64,000 nucleotides of DNA from Citrobacter sp. On2M (GTDB lineage Bacteria; Pseudomonadota; Gammaproteobacteria; Enterobacterales; Enterobacteriaceae). The notes under the pieces are model-generated. The model was not told the DNA's origin. It saw nothing but the letters and a program-made list of their open reading frames with translations, and did no database searches. Shown here piece by piece: positions 28,954 to 38,162 of this stretch. Every line of letters starts with the position of its first letter. Positions within the stretch are counted from its first letter, which is position 1. The translations under genes were made by a program, and so were the position numbers. The DNA lies in assembly GCF_018035235.1 (NCBI RefSeq), contig NZ_WPCV01000005.1, forward strand, positions 558,001 to 622,000, in the 5' to 3' direction.

Positions 28954-30495
28954 GTGAGCACATTGTTAAGTTTAAAGATTTTACGCAAAGCAGTTTCCAG
29001 GCTGATATTTCGCCTGCTGGCGGACAAACCTCTGCCCACGAAAACCCCCGGCGAAAAACTGCATATTCTTCTGCTTCGCTGGGACGCAAAATTGGGCGAC
29101 TCCATCGTATCTTCTTTCTTTTTTCGCGAATCACGTAAGCTCAATGCACGATTGACTGTACTTACGGTTAACGAGTTAGCTGAAATACATACCAACACCT
29201 TCGGTGTGGATGAAGTCATCGTTACGAATCCGCATCCAGGGCTTGGTGAACTACGCAGATTGGTGAACCAACTAAGTAATGTCGATGTCGTTGTTCATCT
29301 GGTTGGACGACTGCAACCTGCCGAAATCGTTTTTATGCGGTTACTCCGCCCGGCGAGTCTCTATTCCCTTGATGATTCACTGCGCTGTGTGAATCGTAAA
29401 ATGGGTTTTGCTGCAAACACGCTCAATATCGTGGAGCAGTACAAATATATTCTGCAGGATCTGGGCGCGAAAGTGATCGACACCCAGTACATTGTGCCGT
29501 TGCCTGCCGAGCTCCCGCCTGCGGCACTTTCCCCCCAAATACTTTTTAATCCTTATGCCAGCCGAAGAGACAAGGGGCTATCCCCTTCCCGTGCAACCGC
29601 AGCTCTACAAGCTATCACCGACGAGTTTCCCGGCTATTCCGTGGGAATTCTTTGCAGCCCTTCAACGCTGCACAGCGCACAGCATCTGGAAAACGCAGTT
29701 GCACGCGATAATGTGGCAGTCTTGCACGACGGGCTAACGCCCGAAAAGGTTGCAGGCTATATTCGCCGCGCGCAGGCAGTTGTTAGTGTGGATACTGCCA
29801 TTGTGCATATGGCTGTTGGCCTAAAAGCGAAGCTGGTGGCGATCTACCCGTTGATTACAGGTCAACACAACCCATGGCTGCCGCCTCGCTCACCTTTTAC
29901 ACAGGTGATCTACAGCGAGCAACAGCCAGACACACTCCGTCGTACGGGCAAAAAAAATATGGATGCTTTTTCGCTAACGTCATTAATAAACGCATTGCAG
30001 ACTCTCTTAACACTGCCAGCAGAAGCGAAAAAAAGCATCTCGCTTAACGCCAGAGTCATCCCCGGGCTAGGGGTAGCAACGGGTACGCTGGCGCGACAAC
30101 TGCCCTTAATCTGTGAAAAATTTCCTGAAGTTGCAGGCTGTTATGCCGGCACGATCAACCTTGAATTCAGCGTTCCTGTCGCAGTCGTGCGCCCTGATCA
30201 CCGTACCGCGCCGCTGGCCTGGACTCCCAGTGGACGCACCACCGAGATATTCGATCTACTGCGCATTGAACTTGAATTCAGCCATTTAACTGAACGCATC
30301 CCCGGATGGCTGTATATTGCCCACAGCTCGCCACACCGCCGGACGCCGACCATTCACGAAGCAATCGCGCCGCGCATTAACCTCAATGGCGCCACGCACT
30401 GTCGACTCCACTTACCCGCTGAGGCTATCGTACTGGGCGAAAGCGGTACTCAGGCAACAGAAGCTATCAATTTGTCACTTTCATCAACCCAGTAA
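28954..30495 (+). CDS. GT9-type glycosyltransferase with C-terminal riboflavin-kinase-like domain
   Basis: A 513-residue protein from GTG 28954; the frame is closed just upstream (TAA 28948). The first 340 residues look like a family 9 (heptosyltransferase-type) glycosyltransferase: LLLRWDAKLGDSIVSSFFF near residue 40 and VSVDTAIVHMAVGLKAKLVA near 278. The last 150 residues resemble the archaeal CTP-dependent riboflavin kinase domain (DUF120): VIPGLGVATGTLARQLP near 368, then CYAGTINLEF near 395. This fusion is unusual. The 3' end overlaps the convergent glycosyltransferase gene by 46 bases. It probably belongs to the same pathway as the four genes facing it. The substrate is unknown. Confidence 0.65.
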   Translation: MSTLLSLKILRKAVSRLIFRLLADKPLPTKTPGEKLHILLLRWDAKLGDSIVSSFFFRESRKLNARLTVLTVNELAEIHTNTFGVDEVIVTNPHPGLGELRRLVNQLSNVDVVVHLVGRLQPAEIVFMRLLRPASLYSLDDSLRCVNRKMGFAANTLNIVEQYKYILQDLGAKVIDTQYIVPLPAELPPAALSPQILFNPYASRRDKGLSPSRATAALQAITDEFPGYSVGILCSPSTLHSAQHLENAVARDNVAVLHDGLTPEKVAGYIRRAQAVVSVDTAIVHMAVGLKAKLVAIYPLITGQHNPWLPPRSPFTQVIYSEQQPDTLRRTGKKNMDAFSLTSLINALQTLLTLPAEAKKSISLNARVIPGLGVATGTLARQLPLICEKFPEVAGCYAGTINLEFSVPVAVVRPDHRTAPLAWTPSGRTTEIFDLLRIELEFSHLTERIPGWLYIAHSSPHRRTPTIHEAIAPRINLNGATHCRLHLPAEAIVLGESGTQATEAINLSLSSTQ

Positions 30496-31241
30496 TCCGC
30501 ATTCGCCTCAATATGCAAAAACAGTTTTGCCAGCAGCGAGCCACCCGCCAGGAATTCAGCCACGGTTTCTCTCCGGGCTTCTGTACGCCGGAAATAGGTG
30601 TTGTAAAGTTTGAGAATGGCCACGTCGTTAATCAAAAATGCCCCGACGGCAATATCGGTGCGACGCATCACCTCGCAACCAGCAAAGTTGTAAAGAGGGC
30701 GGTATCCGGGATCGATGACCTCCCCGCCAATCGGGATGGCAGCATCGGCAGCCTGGGCAATGATATTTTTGATTCTCCCAGGATTACCCCAAGCGTGATT
30801 CTCGCTCTCAAGCCCTATAGCTAAGGCTTGCGCAAGTATGGGGTTTCCCGGCAGGGACGCGAAAATACACTCGCTATGCCAGTGCAATTTATGGCTCAGC
30901 CCTGTCGGAAATAACTCAACACTCGGATCTCTAAACAGCAACGTATCCGCATCCAACCATGCCCCGCCCCAGCGATGCACAAACGCCATGCGAATGAAAT
31001 CGCTCTTCGCCACAATAGCTTCAATGCCGTCCGCCAGCGAAAAGCTCAGCGGTTCAAAAGCCCAAGCTTTATTCATGATGTCAGCATCGATGTGCTCGCT
31101 TACCGTTCGCGGCGTAAGCAGAAGAAAACGATCGCCCAGAGCTCTGCGCATAGAAACCAGTGCCAGGGCAACATAAGCTGGCATGGTCTGACCCGGTGCG
31201 TTTTCCCAGTAACTGACGTAATGGGTAGTGTCGGACGTCAT
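30450..31241 (-). CDS. DXD-motif glycosyltransferase
   Basis: A 263-residue protein of the Gly_transf_sug type. The sequence WGGAWLDADTLLFRDPS near residue 91 carries the DXD motif that binds a metal-nucleotide-sugar complex, and SDFIRMAFVHRWGG just before it is the family lead-in. Related enzymes transfer sugars in capsule and toxin systems. No signal peptide or membrane segment, so it is cytoplasmic. It is the last gene of a four-gene operon; its start overlaps the stop of the PRTase-like gene (ATGA). Confidence 0.75.
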   Translation of the reverse strand: MTSDTTHYVSYWENAPGQTMPAYVALALVSMRRALGDRFLLLTPRTVSEHIDADIMNKAWAFEPLSFSLADGIEAIVAKSDFIRMAFVHRWGGAWLDADTLLFRDPSVELFPTGLSHKLHWHSECIFASLPGNPILAQALAIGLESENHAWGNPGRIKNIIAQAADAAIPIGGEVIDPGYRPLYNFAGCEVMRRTDIAVGAFLINDVAILKLYNTYFRRTEARRETVAEFLAGGSLLAKLFLHIEANADYWVDESDKLIASVA

Positions 31242-32368
31242 TTCACCAGCACCTTACCTTTCGCACACAACAGCCCATTTTGCATCAGATATGTTCTGAG
31301 CATCACCAGTGATGGCGCGCATGTAGGCTGAGCCAAAAACTCATTATTTAACGCTGATTTATACAGATTAAGCCAGGTCAGCACCGGCACATTTGGCAGG
31401 AAAGCCGGTAAACTATCCCGGTTGTCTTCGCCAAATAACAGACGCAACGCACGCAGAATGGGCTGATAGCCCGGAGCAGAGAGCAGTTGCGCGACGTTTT
31501 CATCCAAATGCTGCTTTACGCTCACGCTGTTCAGCCGATCCTCCACCGACGCATCAGTTAATGCCACCCGGGGATCTAGCGCCACTGGGTAAATGGCACG
31601 AAATGACCGGGCGCCGTTACACAGCGATTCATACAACACTTTGTCCGCCGTTGCCCCAGTCACCAGCACGTCATCTCCGAAAATGACATGCACGCCGCTC
31701 CAGCGGTAAAAATTCTCCGCTGGAATCACATGATCCTGCACAAGATTGACCCGATCGCGCTCGGCCTGGCTGAGGCTGGCATAATTTTCACACGGCGGCG
31801 CAATCCTGGGCAGTTTAACGTTGATAATGGTGGGCAATCCTTTATGCGCCAACGTGAGATTAATTTCCTCAACCACGATATCGTAGAGCACATTGGCCGT
31901 GGAAGGCACATTACGCCAGCCCGTGGTCATCATCACAACACTCTCTCCCTCCTCTTTGGCCTTGCAAAACAACCCTGACCATGAAGAGGAGGTGTCATCC
32001 AGTTCTGCGGCAAGATAGTCGATAACGCACCGTGCCAGATAGCGTATCTCGCTCACTCCGCCATATTTCGCACGGCTATAAATGCCCGCCAATGTTGTAG
32101 CGTCAGCACCAGTGCGCATATCGCAAAATGATCCAGTCGCATTCGGCGTCAGATAATACAGCGCCTTACCACCAAAAATAGCGACGTAATCGGACATGTC
32201 GATCAAACCGCGCGCCAGCAAATCGGTCGCGAACGCGCGAAAACCGGATTTAACATCCTGCGCATTGATCTGTGCACTGGCCTGGCGAAACATTGCCAAC
32301 TGGGTTGCGAGCGGTTCGTTGTGCAACGTGTTCCACGCAAGTGAATGCGGAGTTTTTAGTCCATTCAT
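31238..32368 (-). CDS. Phosphoribosyltransferase-like protein
   Basis: A 376-residue protein of unassigned family. Near residue 229 it reads VHVIFGDDVLVTGATADKV, a good match to the PRPP-binding loop of type I phosphoribosyltransferases (hydrophobic strand, two acidic residues, TGAT). The N-terminal 200 residues are not recognisable. AAGGAT precedes the start. It is translationally coupled to the glycosyltransferase downstream and lies 11 bases after the PHP gene. A role in making or transferring a ribosyl-phosphate group is an inference. Confidence 0.6.
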   Translation of the reverse strand: MNGLKTPHSLAWNTLHNEPLATQLAMFRQASAQINAQDVKSGFRAFATDLLARGLIDMSDYVAIFGGKALYYLTPNATGSFCDMRTGADATTLAGIYSRAKYGGVSEIRYLARCVIDYLAAELDDTSSSWSGLFCKAKEEGESVVMMTTGWRNVPSTANVLYDIVVEEINLTLAHKGLPTIINVKLPRIAPPCENYASLSQAERDRVNLVQDHVIPAENFYRWSGVHVIFGDDVLVTGATADKVLYESLCNGARSFRAIYPVALDPRVALTDASVEDRLNSVSVKQHLDENVAQLLSAPGYQPILRALRLLFGEDNRDSLPAFLPNVPVLTWLNLYKSALNNEFLAQPTCAPSLVMLRTYLMQNGLLCAKGKVLVK

Positions 32369-32379
32369 GGTGAAGATCC

Positions 32380-33225
32380 TTAGCGAGACACTGGCACAGT
32401 GTGAAATTGAAGGTCATCCAACAGAACATCAATACGTTGACGCTGCTGATAATAGCTGATGGATTGAAGCCCTAATGGCCTAAGTGCCTCCATCAACTCG
32501 GCGATCCCCGTTCCGGCATCACGAGGATCATGTGCATCGGATCCGATGGTCAATGGAACATTGTTCCTCAGTAATTTCTCCAGCAAAGCGCGGGAAGGAT
32601 AGGACCATCTTCCTGCAATTTCTTTACCCGTCGTAGGATCAAGGCTAGATTTTCGCAGGCCCGAAGCATTCAGTTCATATGCAATACCGCTGCGTACGAG
32701 CGGCGCAATCAACGGTTCAAAGCGACGCAAAAACACATCCTCTGGGATTGCGCGCAGTAGCGTGTCAGCGTGCCCAACCGCATCAAACAACCTGCTTTCC
32801 AGCAACGCTTCAAGCTGAGCAAAGTACTTGTCCAGAAAGGAGTCTGCCGCTAACCGGGGCAGTTCCCAGACCTTCACTATCGGCTCATCGGCAACAGTGA
32901 CGTAGTGAATTGAACCGATGACAAAATCCATTGGATAGCGGGCAAGTAATTGCCGGTTATAACGCTCAGTACCCGGCATATAATCGAGTTCCAGTCCGCG
33001 TAGCAGCGTGATCTCGCCTTTATAGGCCTGCTGCGCCTTATCAATATCGGTGAAATAGCTCTCCAGTTCCGATTCCAGCAAACGGTTCTGCGCATCCACT
33101 GGGAACGGAGCATGATCAGTGATGGTGAGTACCGTCACCCCCGCAGCAATCGAGGCACAAACAAGTTCGTCGATAGTACCTACAGCATGTTTCGAGTAGA
33201 ACGAGTGGCAGTGCGAATCAATCAT
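32380..33225 (-). CDS. PHP-domain phosphoesterase, histidinol-phosphatase-like
   Basis: A 281-residue metal-dependent phosphoesterase of the PHP family. Metal-binding motifs are MIDSHCHSFYSKH at the start, TITDHAPFP near residue 36, IGSIHYV near 100, GHAD near 150, and IGSDAHDPRD near 237. This matches HisK-type histidinol phosphatases, but no histidine genes are nearby and the context suggests another sugar or nucleoside phosphate. The start at 33225 shares ATGA with the radical SAM stop and has GGAAGG upstream; an in-frame ATG at 33237 is less likely. Confidence 0.8.
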   Translation of the reverse strand: MIDSHCHSFYSKHAVGTIDELVCASIAAGVTVLTITDHAPFPVDAQNRLLESELESYFTDIDKAQQAYKGEITLLRGLELDYMPGTERYNRQLLARYPMDFVIGSIHYVTVADEPIVKVWELPRLAADSFLDKYFAQLEALLESRLFDAVGHADTLLRAIPEDVFLRRFEPLIAPLVRSGIAYELNASGLRKSSLDPTTGKEIAGRWSYPSRALLEKLLRNNVPLTIGSDAHDPRDAGTGIAELMEALRPLGLQSISYYQQRQRIDVLLDDLQFHTVPVSR

Positions 33226-34250
33226 GCTGCCTTCCATTGTTCAAGCAACCCGGAATGCTTCCCCATCTCTTTGACCAGCCAGTAAGGATTATTGGCGGTC
33301 GCGATGATCGCGCGCAGCTGAGGGGTGTCTTCTAGCCGCGCCAGCAGTTCGGTTAACGGCTGGGTATATAACACGCGGGACAAGGGATTATCCCGCACAT
33401 GGCTCGCCAGATGATGCCAGTCGATCGCATCAGAATGGATATTTGCAACACGCTCGGTCTCAATACCGTACAGAAACACATCGCCGTTGGGTTTAATTGT
33501 CACGTCCATGCCATTAGGCTGGGGTGCTCGGTTCAGGCTGCCAAAGGTAAAAGGTTTATCCACTTTGGACTCAATCGCGGCAATATATCCCTGTAAGTCC
33601 AGATAACCCTCCGGCGTATCTCTTGCCGGATGAACCAGATTTTTGTAGTCGATGTTAAACGTGTCCGCACCTATTAATAATTTGTCTTCCAGTACGCTGA
33701 CTGGCTTTATGCTGGCGTTAATTCCCCATGAGGCCAGTTCACTCACCAGATATTCGCGAGTGAAGGCCCGATCGATATCAATTGAGCGAAATGAAAAACT
33801 GAGCGATGACGGTTTTTTGCGCTGAACATAATCCAGGCTAAATCCATGTGCACGCCATTTTACTTTTTCAATATGGTGGCTATCTGAACTCAGGCGAATA
33901 TTACAGGTATCACCATTGTCGGAGGCAAGACGATTGATCTCATCAAAGATCTTTTCCATCTTCTCATGGCGAAAAAAACCGCTGGTAATAAACTCAAAGC
34001 TGTTGCCCCCTCGGGACAACGCCAGTAACTCATAAAAGGTATGAATGTTATTGAGCGGTTCACCTTCGCCACTCACGGAAATACGCTTTACGGAGGGATC
34101 ATTAATGAGCGCCGACAGGTTGTCACGTGCCTGCGTTGACAGCACCATACTCTTACCCGTTACGTGCTTATCCGCATACATGCAGAACGCACAGCCGATG
34201 CCGCAGATCTGGGTGATATCCACGTAAAGCAAATGACCATGTAAATCCAT
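33222..34250 (-). CDS. Radical SAM protein
   Basis: A 342-residue protein with the cluster motif CGIGCAFC (CxxxCxxC, C16, C20, C23) at the N-terminus, then SVSGEGEPLNN near residue 58, the glycine-rich SAM-binding strand. There is no second cysteine cluster of the SPASM type. The N-terminus lacks a leader or RRE-like domain, so peptide modification is not specifically suggested. It is the first gene of the coupled operon radical SAM-PHP-PRTase-glycosyltransferase, preceded by an AT-rich stretch likely to hold the promoter. Confidence 0.78.
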   Translation of the reverse strand: MDLHGHLLYVDITQICGIGCAFCMYADKHVTGKSMVLSTQARDNLSALINDPSVKRISVSGEGEPLNNIHTFYELLALSRGGNSFEFITSGFFRHEKMEKIFDEINRLASDNGDTCNIRLSSDSHHIEKVKWRAHGFSLDYVQRKKPSSLSFSFRSIDIDRAFTREYLVSELASWGINASIKPVSVLEDKLLIGADTFNIDYKNLVHPARDTPEGYLDLQGYIAAIESKVDKPFTFGSLNRAPQPNGMDVTIKPNGDVFLYGIETERVANIHSDAIDWHHLASHVRDNPLSRVLYTQPLTELLARLEDTPQLRAIIATANNPYWLVKEMGKHSGLLEQWKAA

Positions 34251-34369
34251 ATATAATATTCCGCCATATTTTTGAAAAAAAATTCAATTTGGTACAAATC
34301 AAACTCTTTTGCAGTGTATGTTTCAAACACCAATTCTCTGCGTATATCTCCTCGGTGCCTTTGATGTAT

Positions 34370-35956
34370 TTAGACAGGTTCCGGGTCCGATCCCAACAAA
34401 GCCTGTAAACGCGCATCGGCCTGCGCCCTGCCGCCCTGTAACATCGTTAATACTGCGTTGTCTTCCTGCTGGTGCTGCGCACCAAACAGATCTAATCGAT
34501 CGAGCATATAGACCGTTAATACGGTACCAAGGCCGGTGACGCACCCCGTCAGCACAGCCACTAGGGTAGTGATCAGCCCACCGGGAAGAACGGTAAACAT
34601 CGCGCCGAGAGTTTTGCTGAGATACTCTTCAAGCAGTACACCACCAATGACGAATGCGCCGCTGACAGCAATCTTTAGCCCTGCATCTAGTGCTTCGGCA
34701 CGGCTTGTACCCTCTGGTCGTATCAATACAGTTTTGGCTGCGCGGAACAGCGAAAAAACCCCTTCTCGGATCATTCGCACCAGGTTGCGGGCAGTTGTGA
34801 AGAAGGTGTTAATCAGCGTTGTCATCAAGTTACTAATGATTCCGCTAATAGCCCCGTCACGAAACGCCGTTAGCACGTTACGCCAGTTATCGAGACAGCT
34901 TTTTGCCACCCGCCCAGCACGGATTTTTAATGCCTCCCAGACATGCTCCTGGTCCACCCCATCACAAAACCCGTTATGCCAGCTGTCGTGAACTTCCAAC
35001 AACAGGCCGTCGACAAAATCCGTCAACACCAGGCCAATCGCCTGCTGTAGGCCCATTTTTCCCGCTTCGACAGCGCTGGTTTTCAGTAAATATGCACCGA
35101 ATTTCGCACTACCGTAGTAGCCCCAACGAAGACTGCTTTCATACTGCTTGCGCGCCACTTCATCCAGCTCGCGCAATTTTTCCTGATCGACGGCGTTCTG
35201 CTGTTTGTACTTCTCCAGTGCGTTCTGATCTTTTTTGCTCAGAGGCTCATTTTTGGCTTTCTCTTCCAACCGGGCAATTTTGGAATCGCGATCGGCGCGG
35301 TTTTTGTTCAACCAGGCGATGTACTCCTCTGCACTCTTTTGCAACTTCGATTCATTGATCGAGTGGTGCGTCTGATGCAGATTGGTTTTGTGGTTCGCCA
35401 GATCCGCACCATTGGCCTCCGCCAGCCAGACTGCAGGGTCGTTATGGATTGAGGCGGCAGAAATAAGGTGATCCTGCTCCGCATCGGTATTCCTGCTCAG
35501 TGCCTGTCCGGTATAGGCATCCACTGCTTCGCCTGCATCCTGTTTTTTACTGTTTTCGGCGTTGGTCTTCTTGTAGTTGTCGTGCTTATGGTATGGATCA
35601 CTGTTGTACTTACCGCGGCTTTCATAACGCACTTGCTCCTCTTCCGTGGCATACACCCCGGAGCGAACATTATGAATGGTATCGACATTCCCCCCCACCT
35701 TGTCCCATGCAGAGACAATACTCCCCAGCCCAAACGGACCAATAATGCTATGCAGAAGACGCTGTCGGCACTCAGCCAGCATCAATGTTGTTTGTTCCGT
35801 GCGCCACTTCTGTTGATACTGCCGAACTTGCTGATGTGCCTGCCAAACACTGACATCGGATACTGTAACGACCTCTTTTGTTGGTGATGGTATGAGCTCT
35901 CTTGTCTGTCGTTGACGCTGCTGGTTCAGACGCAATAAAAGTGTTTTTCTGTCCAT
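34370..35956 (-). CDS. Membrane protein with HNH-like motif
   Basis: A 528-residue protein I do not recognise. Residues 145-205 have an HNH-like order: YTGQALSRNTDAEQDH with D162 and H163, then HKTNL with N192, and INESK with N201 and K204. A charged, probably coiled-coil stretch follows (about 215-275). The C-terminal 120 residues hold two or three hydrophobic segments (LKIAVSGAFVIGGVLL, LITTLVAVLTGCVTGLGTVL), so the protein is likely anchored in the inner membrane. It lies ten bases after the YaaW-like gene. The nuclease assignment is an inference from the motif order. Confidence 0.6.
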   Translation of the reverse strand: MDRKTLLLRLNQQRQRQTRELIPSPTKEVVTVSDVSVWQAHQQVRQYQQKWRTEQTTLMLAECRQRLLHSIIGPFGLGSIVSAWDKVGGNVDTIHNVRSGVYATEEEQVRYESRGKYNSDPYHKHDNYKKTNAENSKKQDAGEAVDAYTGQALSRNTDAEQDHLISAASIHNDPAVWLAEANGADLANHKTNLHQTHHSINESKLQKSAEEYIAWLNKNRADRDSKIARLEEKAKNEPLSKKDQNALEKYKQQNAVDQEKLRELDEVARKQYESSLRWGYYGSAKFGAYLLKTSAVEAGKMGLQQAIGLVLTDFVDGLLLEVHDSWHNGFCDGVDQEHVWEALKIRAGRVAKSCLDNWRNVLTAFRDGAISGIISNLMTTLINTFFTTARNLVRMIREGVFSLFRAAKTVLIRPEGTSRAEALDAGLKIAVSGAFVIGGVLLEEYLSKTLGAMFTVLPGGLITTLVAVLTGCVTGLGTVLTVYMLDRLDLFGAQHQQEDNAVLTMLQGGRAQADARLQALLGSDPEPV

Positions 35957-35965
35957 AATCTCCCC

Positions 35966-37180
35966 TTAAAACACACCTGCACGCTGGCTAAATGCCTCAC
36001 GAAGCACCGCCATTAGCTCAGCAGCCTCAGTTTCCTGAATACCTAACTCGAACGCCTGTTCAAGCGCAGTGTGGATATCAGGCGGATTGGCAATAAGACG
36101 ATTAATTGTGGCTTGTAATATCGAGGAAAGATGCCCGCTCATCATCCCCAAGCAGCAGGTTTCGATATCGCTGCGCACGTCAGACGGCGCGATACCTTCC
36201 TCTTTAGCACAAGCAAAGGCAACAGCCAGCATTGCCTCACAACGTTTTTCAAAACGCTGAACTTCATCCATTTGTTTGAGGACCTTATCTGCATACTCTT
36301 CCGTCGTCTGCTGTTGCCCGGCCACTACTCCCTGCTCAAACGCCATATTGCGCTCACGCCTTACACTGGCTGCAGTAGAAAGTCCTACCATACGAAACAT
36401 GTTCGCCACCCAGCTGTCAGCATCTTTCTCATCCTGCCAGCGATGATACTCCCACCAAACTTTATCGGCTTCCGCCGTAGCGTGAATCCGTTGGCGAAGT
36501 AGTGCTACCTGAACCACTGCAGGAATCGTAACGCGAAACGCTGGTCCCGCCAGGTCTAGGGCGGTCCATAGCCCAGTAATCACCCAGCCAATCGGCCCCA
36601 AGAAAGAAGCTGCCCCTCGCGCAGCCACAAACGAGGCTGCGGACATCACCACCGTCCGTCCGAGCAGTTGGCTGGCAAAGACGTTGGCAATTAACGATGC
36701 CAAGAGCAAGCTTGAGAAGCGGCTAGACTGCAACTGCGTCATTAATTTTGCTTCTGGGAAAAGCATCGTACTACCCTGAGTAAGATCCATTTTTTCAAGC
36801 AGATTTTTGCGTTGAGCTTGGTCCATATCCGACCAAGCCTTGCGAGTAATCGCCGCCAGCACAGCCAGTTCGATAAGGTCAACGCCCCAGTCCTTCTCGT
36901 ACGTCGCGTCAAGCTTGTCCGCCACATCGTTCACCACGGTTTTCCACTCAGGGCCACCGCCGCGAAACAGATTGACGACGGTATTTCCGCCAAACTCGCA
37001 CAGCTCGTGGGCAATCAGATCGGCATACTGACTGTGTGCCGGGCAATGGGTTTTATAACGTGCTTTACTCTCAATGCCGCTGCTGAACGCCTTCGTGATG
37101 TATTCCACCAGCGGGGCCAATTCGCTATCCGATGCGTTGCTTAATACTGGCAGCAGTTGACTATCACCTGTACTCATCAT
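35966..37180 (-). CDS. YaaW/UPF0174-like membrane protein
   Basis: A 404-residue protein. The central part (about residues 160-210) resembles the YaaW family: a hydrophobic, alanine-rich stretch followed by FLGPIGWVITGLWTALDLAG and FRVTIPAVVQVALLR. The N-terminal CEFGGNTVVNLFRGGG near residue 60 also fits. The first 150 residues and the C-terminal 160 are soluble in character. The start at 37180 has AGGA five bases upstream and overlaps the WYL gene stop by 17 bases. YaaW-like proteins occur near antiphage genes and in ubiquitin-like/ClpB-type stress contexts, but their function is not established. Confidence 0.65.
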   Translation of the reverse strand: MMSTGDSQLLPVLSNASDSELAPLVEYITKAFSSGIESKARYKTHCPAHSQYADLIAHELCEFGGNTVVNLFRGGGPEWKTVVNDVADKLDATYEKDWGVDLIELAVLAAITRKAWSDMDQAQRKNLLEKMDLTQGSTMLFPEAKLMTQLQSSRFSSLLLASLIANVFASQLLGRTVVMSAASFVAARGAASFLGPIGWVITGLWTALDLAGPAFRVTIPAVVQVALLRQRIHATAEADKVWWEYHRWQDEKDADSWVANMFRMVGLSTAASVRRERNMAFEQGVVAGQQQTTEEYADKVLKQMDEVQRFEKRCEAMLAVAFACAKEEGIAPSDVRSDIETCCLGMMSGHLSSILQATINRLIANPPDIHTALEQAFELGIQETEAAELMAVLREAFSQRAGVF

Positions 37181-38162
37181 TATTTTCCTGTTCTGTACTA
37201 ACATCGTCTAAGTCGCGTTTAATGTTACTGATGGTGTTACCAAAGGTTGCAAGAAAGCCATCGAGCATCGGACTGTCAACAACCGTGGCGCTAAAGCGCA
37301 GCCGCCCGTCGTCAAGCTCGCTGACCTGTTGGTCGGATGAAAGTGGCGATTCCAGCAAAAGTTGCGCCCGCGCGGTTTCAAGCGTGAAATGAATTCGGAT
37401 ATGTCGCCCTTCGCCGAATCCGAAACGCCCGTCATCGTCGTAACGTTTGAGGTTAAAATCCGTGGGGCGGGAAAAGTGAAAGGTACTGCAGACCGCCGAG
37501 GTAATGCGGTTCAGAGCCAGGCTGCGCTCGTTATCGTAGCCTTTAAAGCGGCAGACCAGATACAGTCGCGAGCCCTGTTGAGCCAGCCCGAGGGGCATCA
37601 CCTCGACCTGACGGCGAGTACCGTGCGCATTGCTGTAATCAATATTCAGCCAGCGGTTGTAGTAAAGCGCTTCACTAACCGCGTCAAACACGCCTTCCTG
37701 GATCACTGGCGGTAGGAGTGGCTGGCTGGCAGCGACTACCCGCACCTTCTGCGACCATTCCCGCTCTCGCTGCGCCTGTTCGCTGTGGCTAAGAGTGTGT
37801 CCCGCTTGGCTAAAAAATGGCGAAAATGAAGCCATCAGATGTGCGGGTAGCAGATGCTTTAAATGCGCCTGCGCCATCTGCATCAGCAGCGATTCTGCTG
37901 GCGATAACTGCGCCAAGCTCAGGCCTCGCGAACCTACCCGCCATCGCCAGCCATAGGGGCGGCAGCGATCATCACACTCCAGATCGAAGTGTTGGCTCAG
38001 GCGTTCAAGCTGGCGCTGAATGGTACGCACATTACGCTCAATACCTGCATCCATGAGTTGTTGATGCAACTCATGGGCAGTAATGCGCTGATTACGCGGA
38101 ATACGACGCAACAGCTCAAGAGCAAAAAATGTGGTATCAACGCTGTTTGTTCGCTTTGGCAT
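37164..38162 (-). CDS. HTH/WYL-domain transcriptional regulator
   Basis: A 332-residue regulator. The N-terminal 70 residues form a helix-turn-helix (RITAHELHQQLMDAGIERNV then RTIQRQLERLS). The WYL-domain segment follows (WLNIDYSNAHGTRRQVEVMP near residue 165, YLVCRFKGYDNERSLALNRI near 190), then a WCX-type C-terminal extension. AGGAG lies five bases before ATG 38162. It overlaps the YaaW-like gene and heads a three-gene unit; WYL regulators of this kind often repress defence operons until infection. Confidence 0.82.
   Translation of the reverse strand: MPKRTNSVDTTFFALELLRRIPRNQRITAHELHQQLMDAGIERNVRTIQRQLERLSQHFDLECDDRCRPYGWRWRVGSRGLSLAQLSPAESLLMQMAQAHLKHLLPAHLMASFSPFFSQAGHTLSHSEQAQREREWSQKVRVVAASQPLLPPVIQEGVFDAVSEALYYNRWLNIDYSNAHGTRRQVEVMPLGLAQQGSRLYLVCRFKGYDNERSLALNRITSAVCSTFHFSRPTDFNLKRYDDDGRFGFGEGRHIRIHFTLETARAQLLLESPLSSDQQVSELDDGRLRFSATVVDSPMLDGFLATFGNTISNIKRDLDDVSTEQENNDEYR

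Noticed and set aside
32380-33225. PHP protein considered as a true histidinol phosphatase
   Set aside because: No histidine biosynthesis genes are near, and the gene is coupled to a radical SAM gene within an accessory island.
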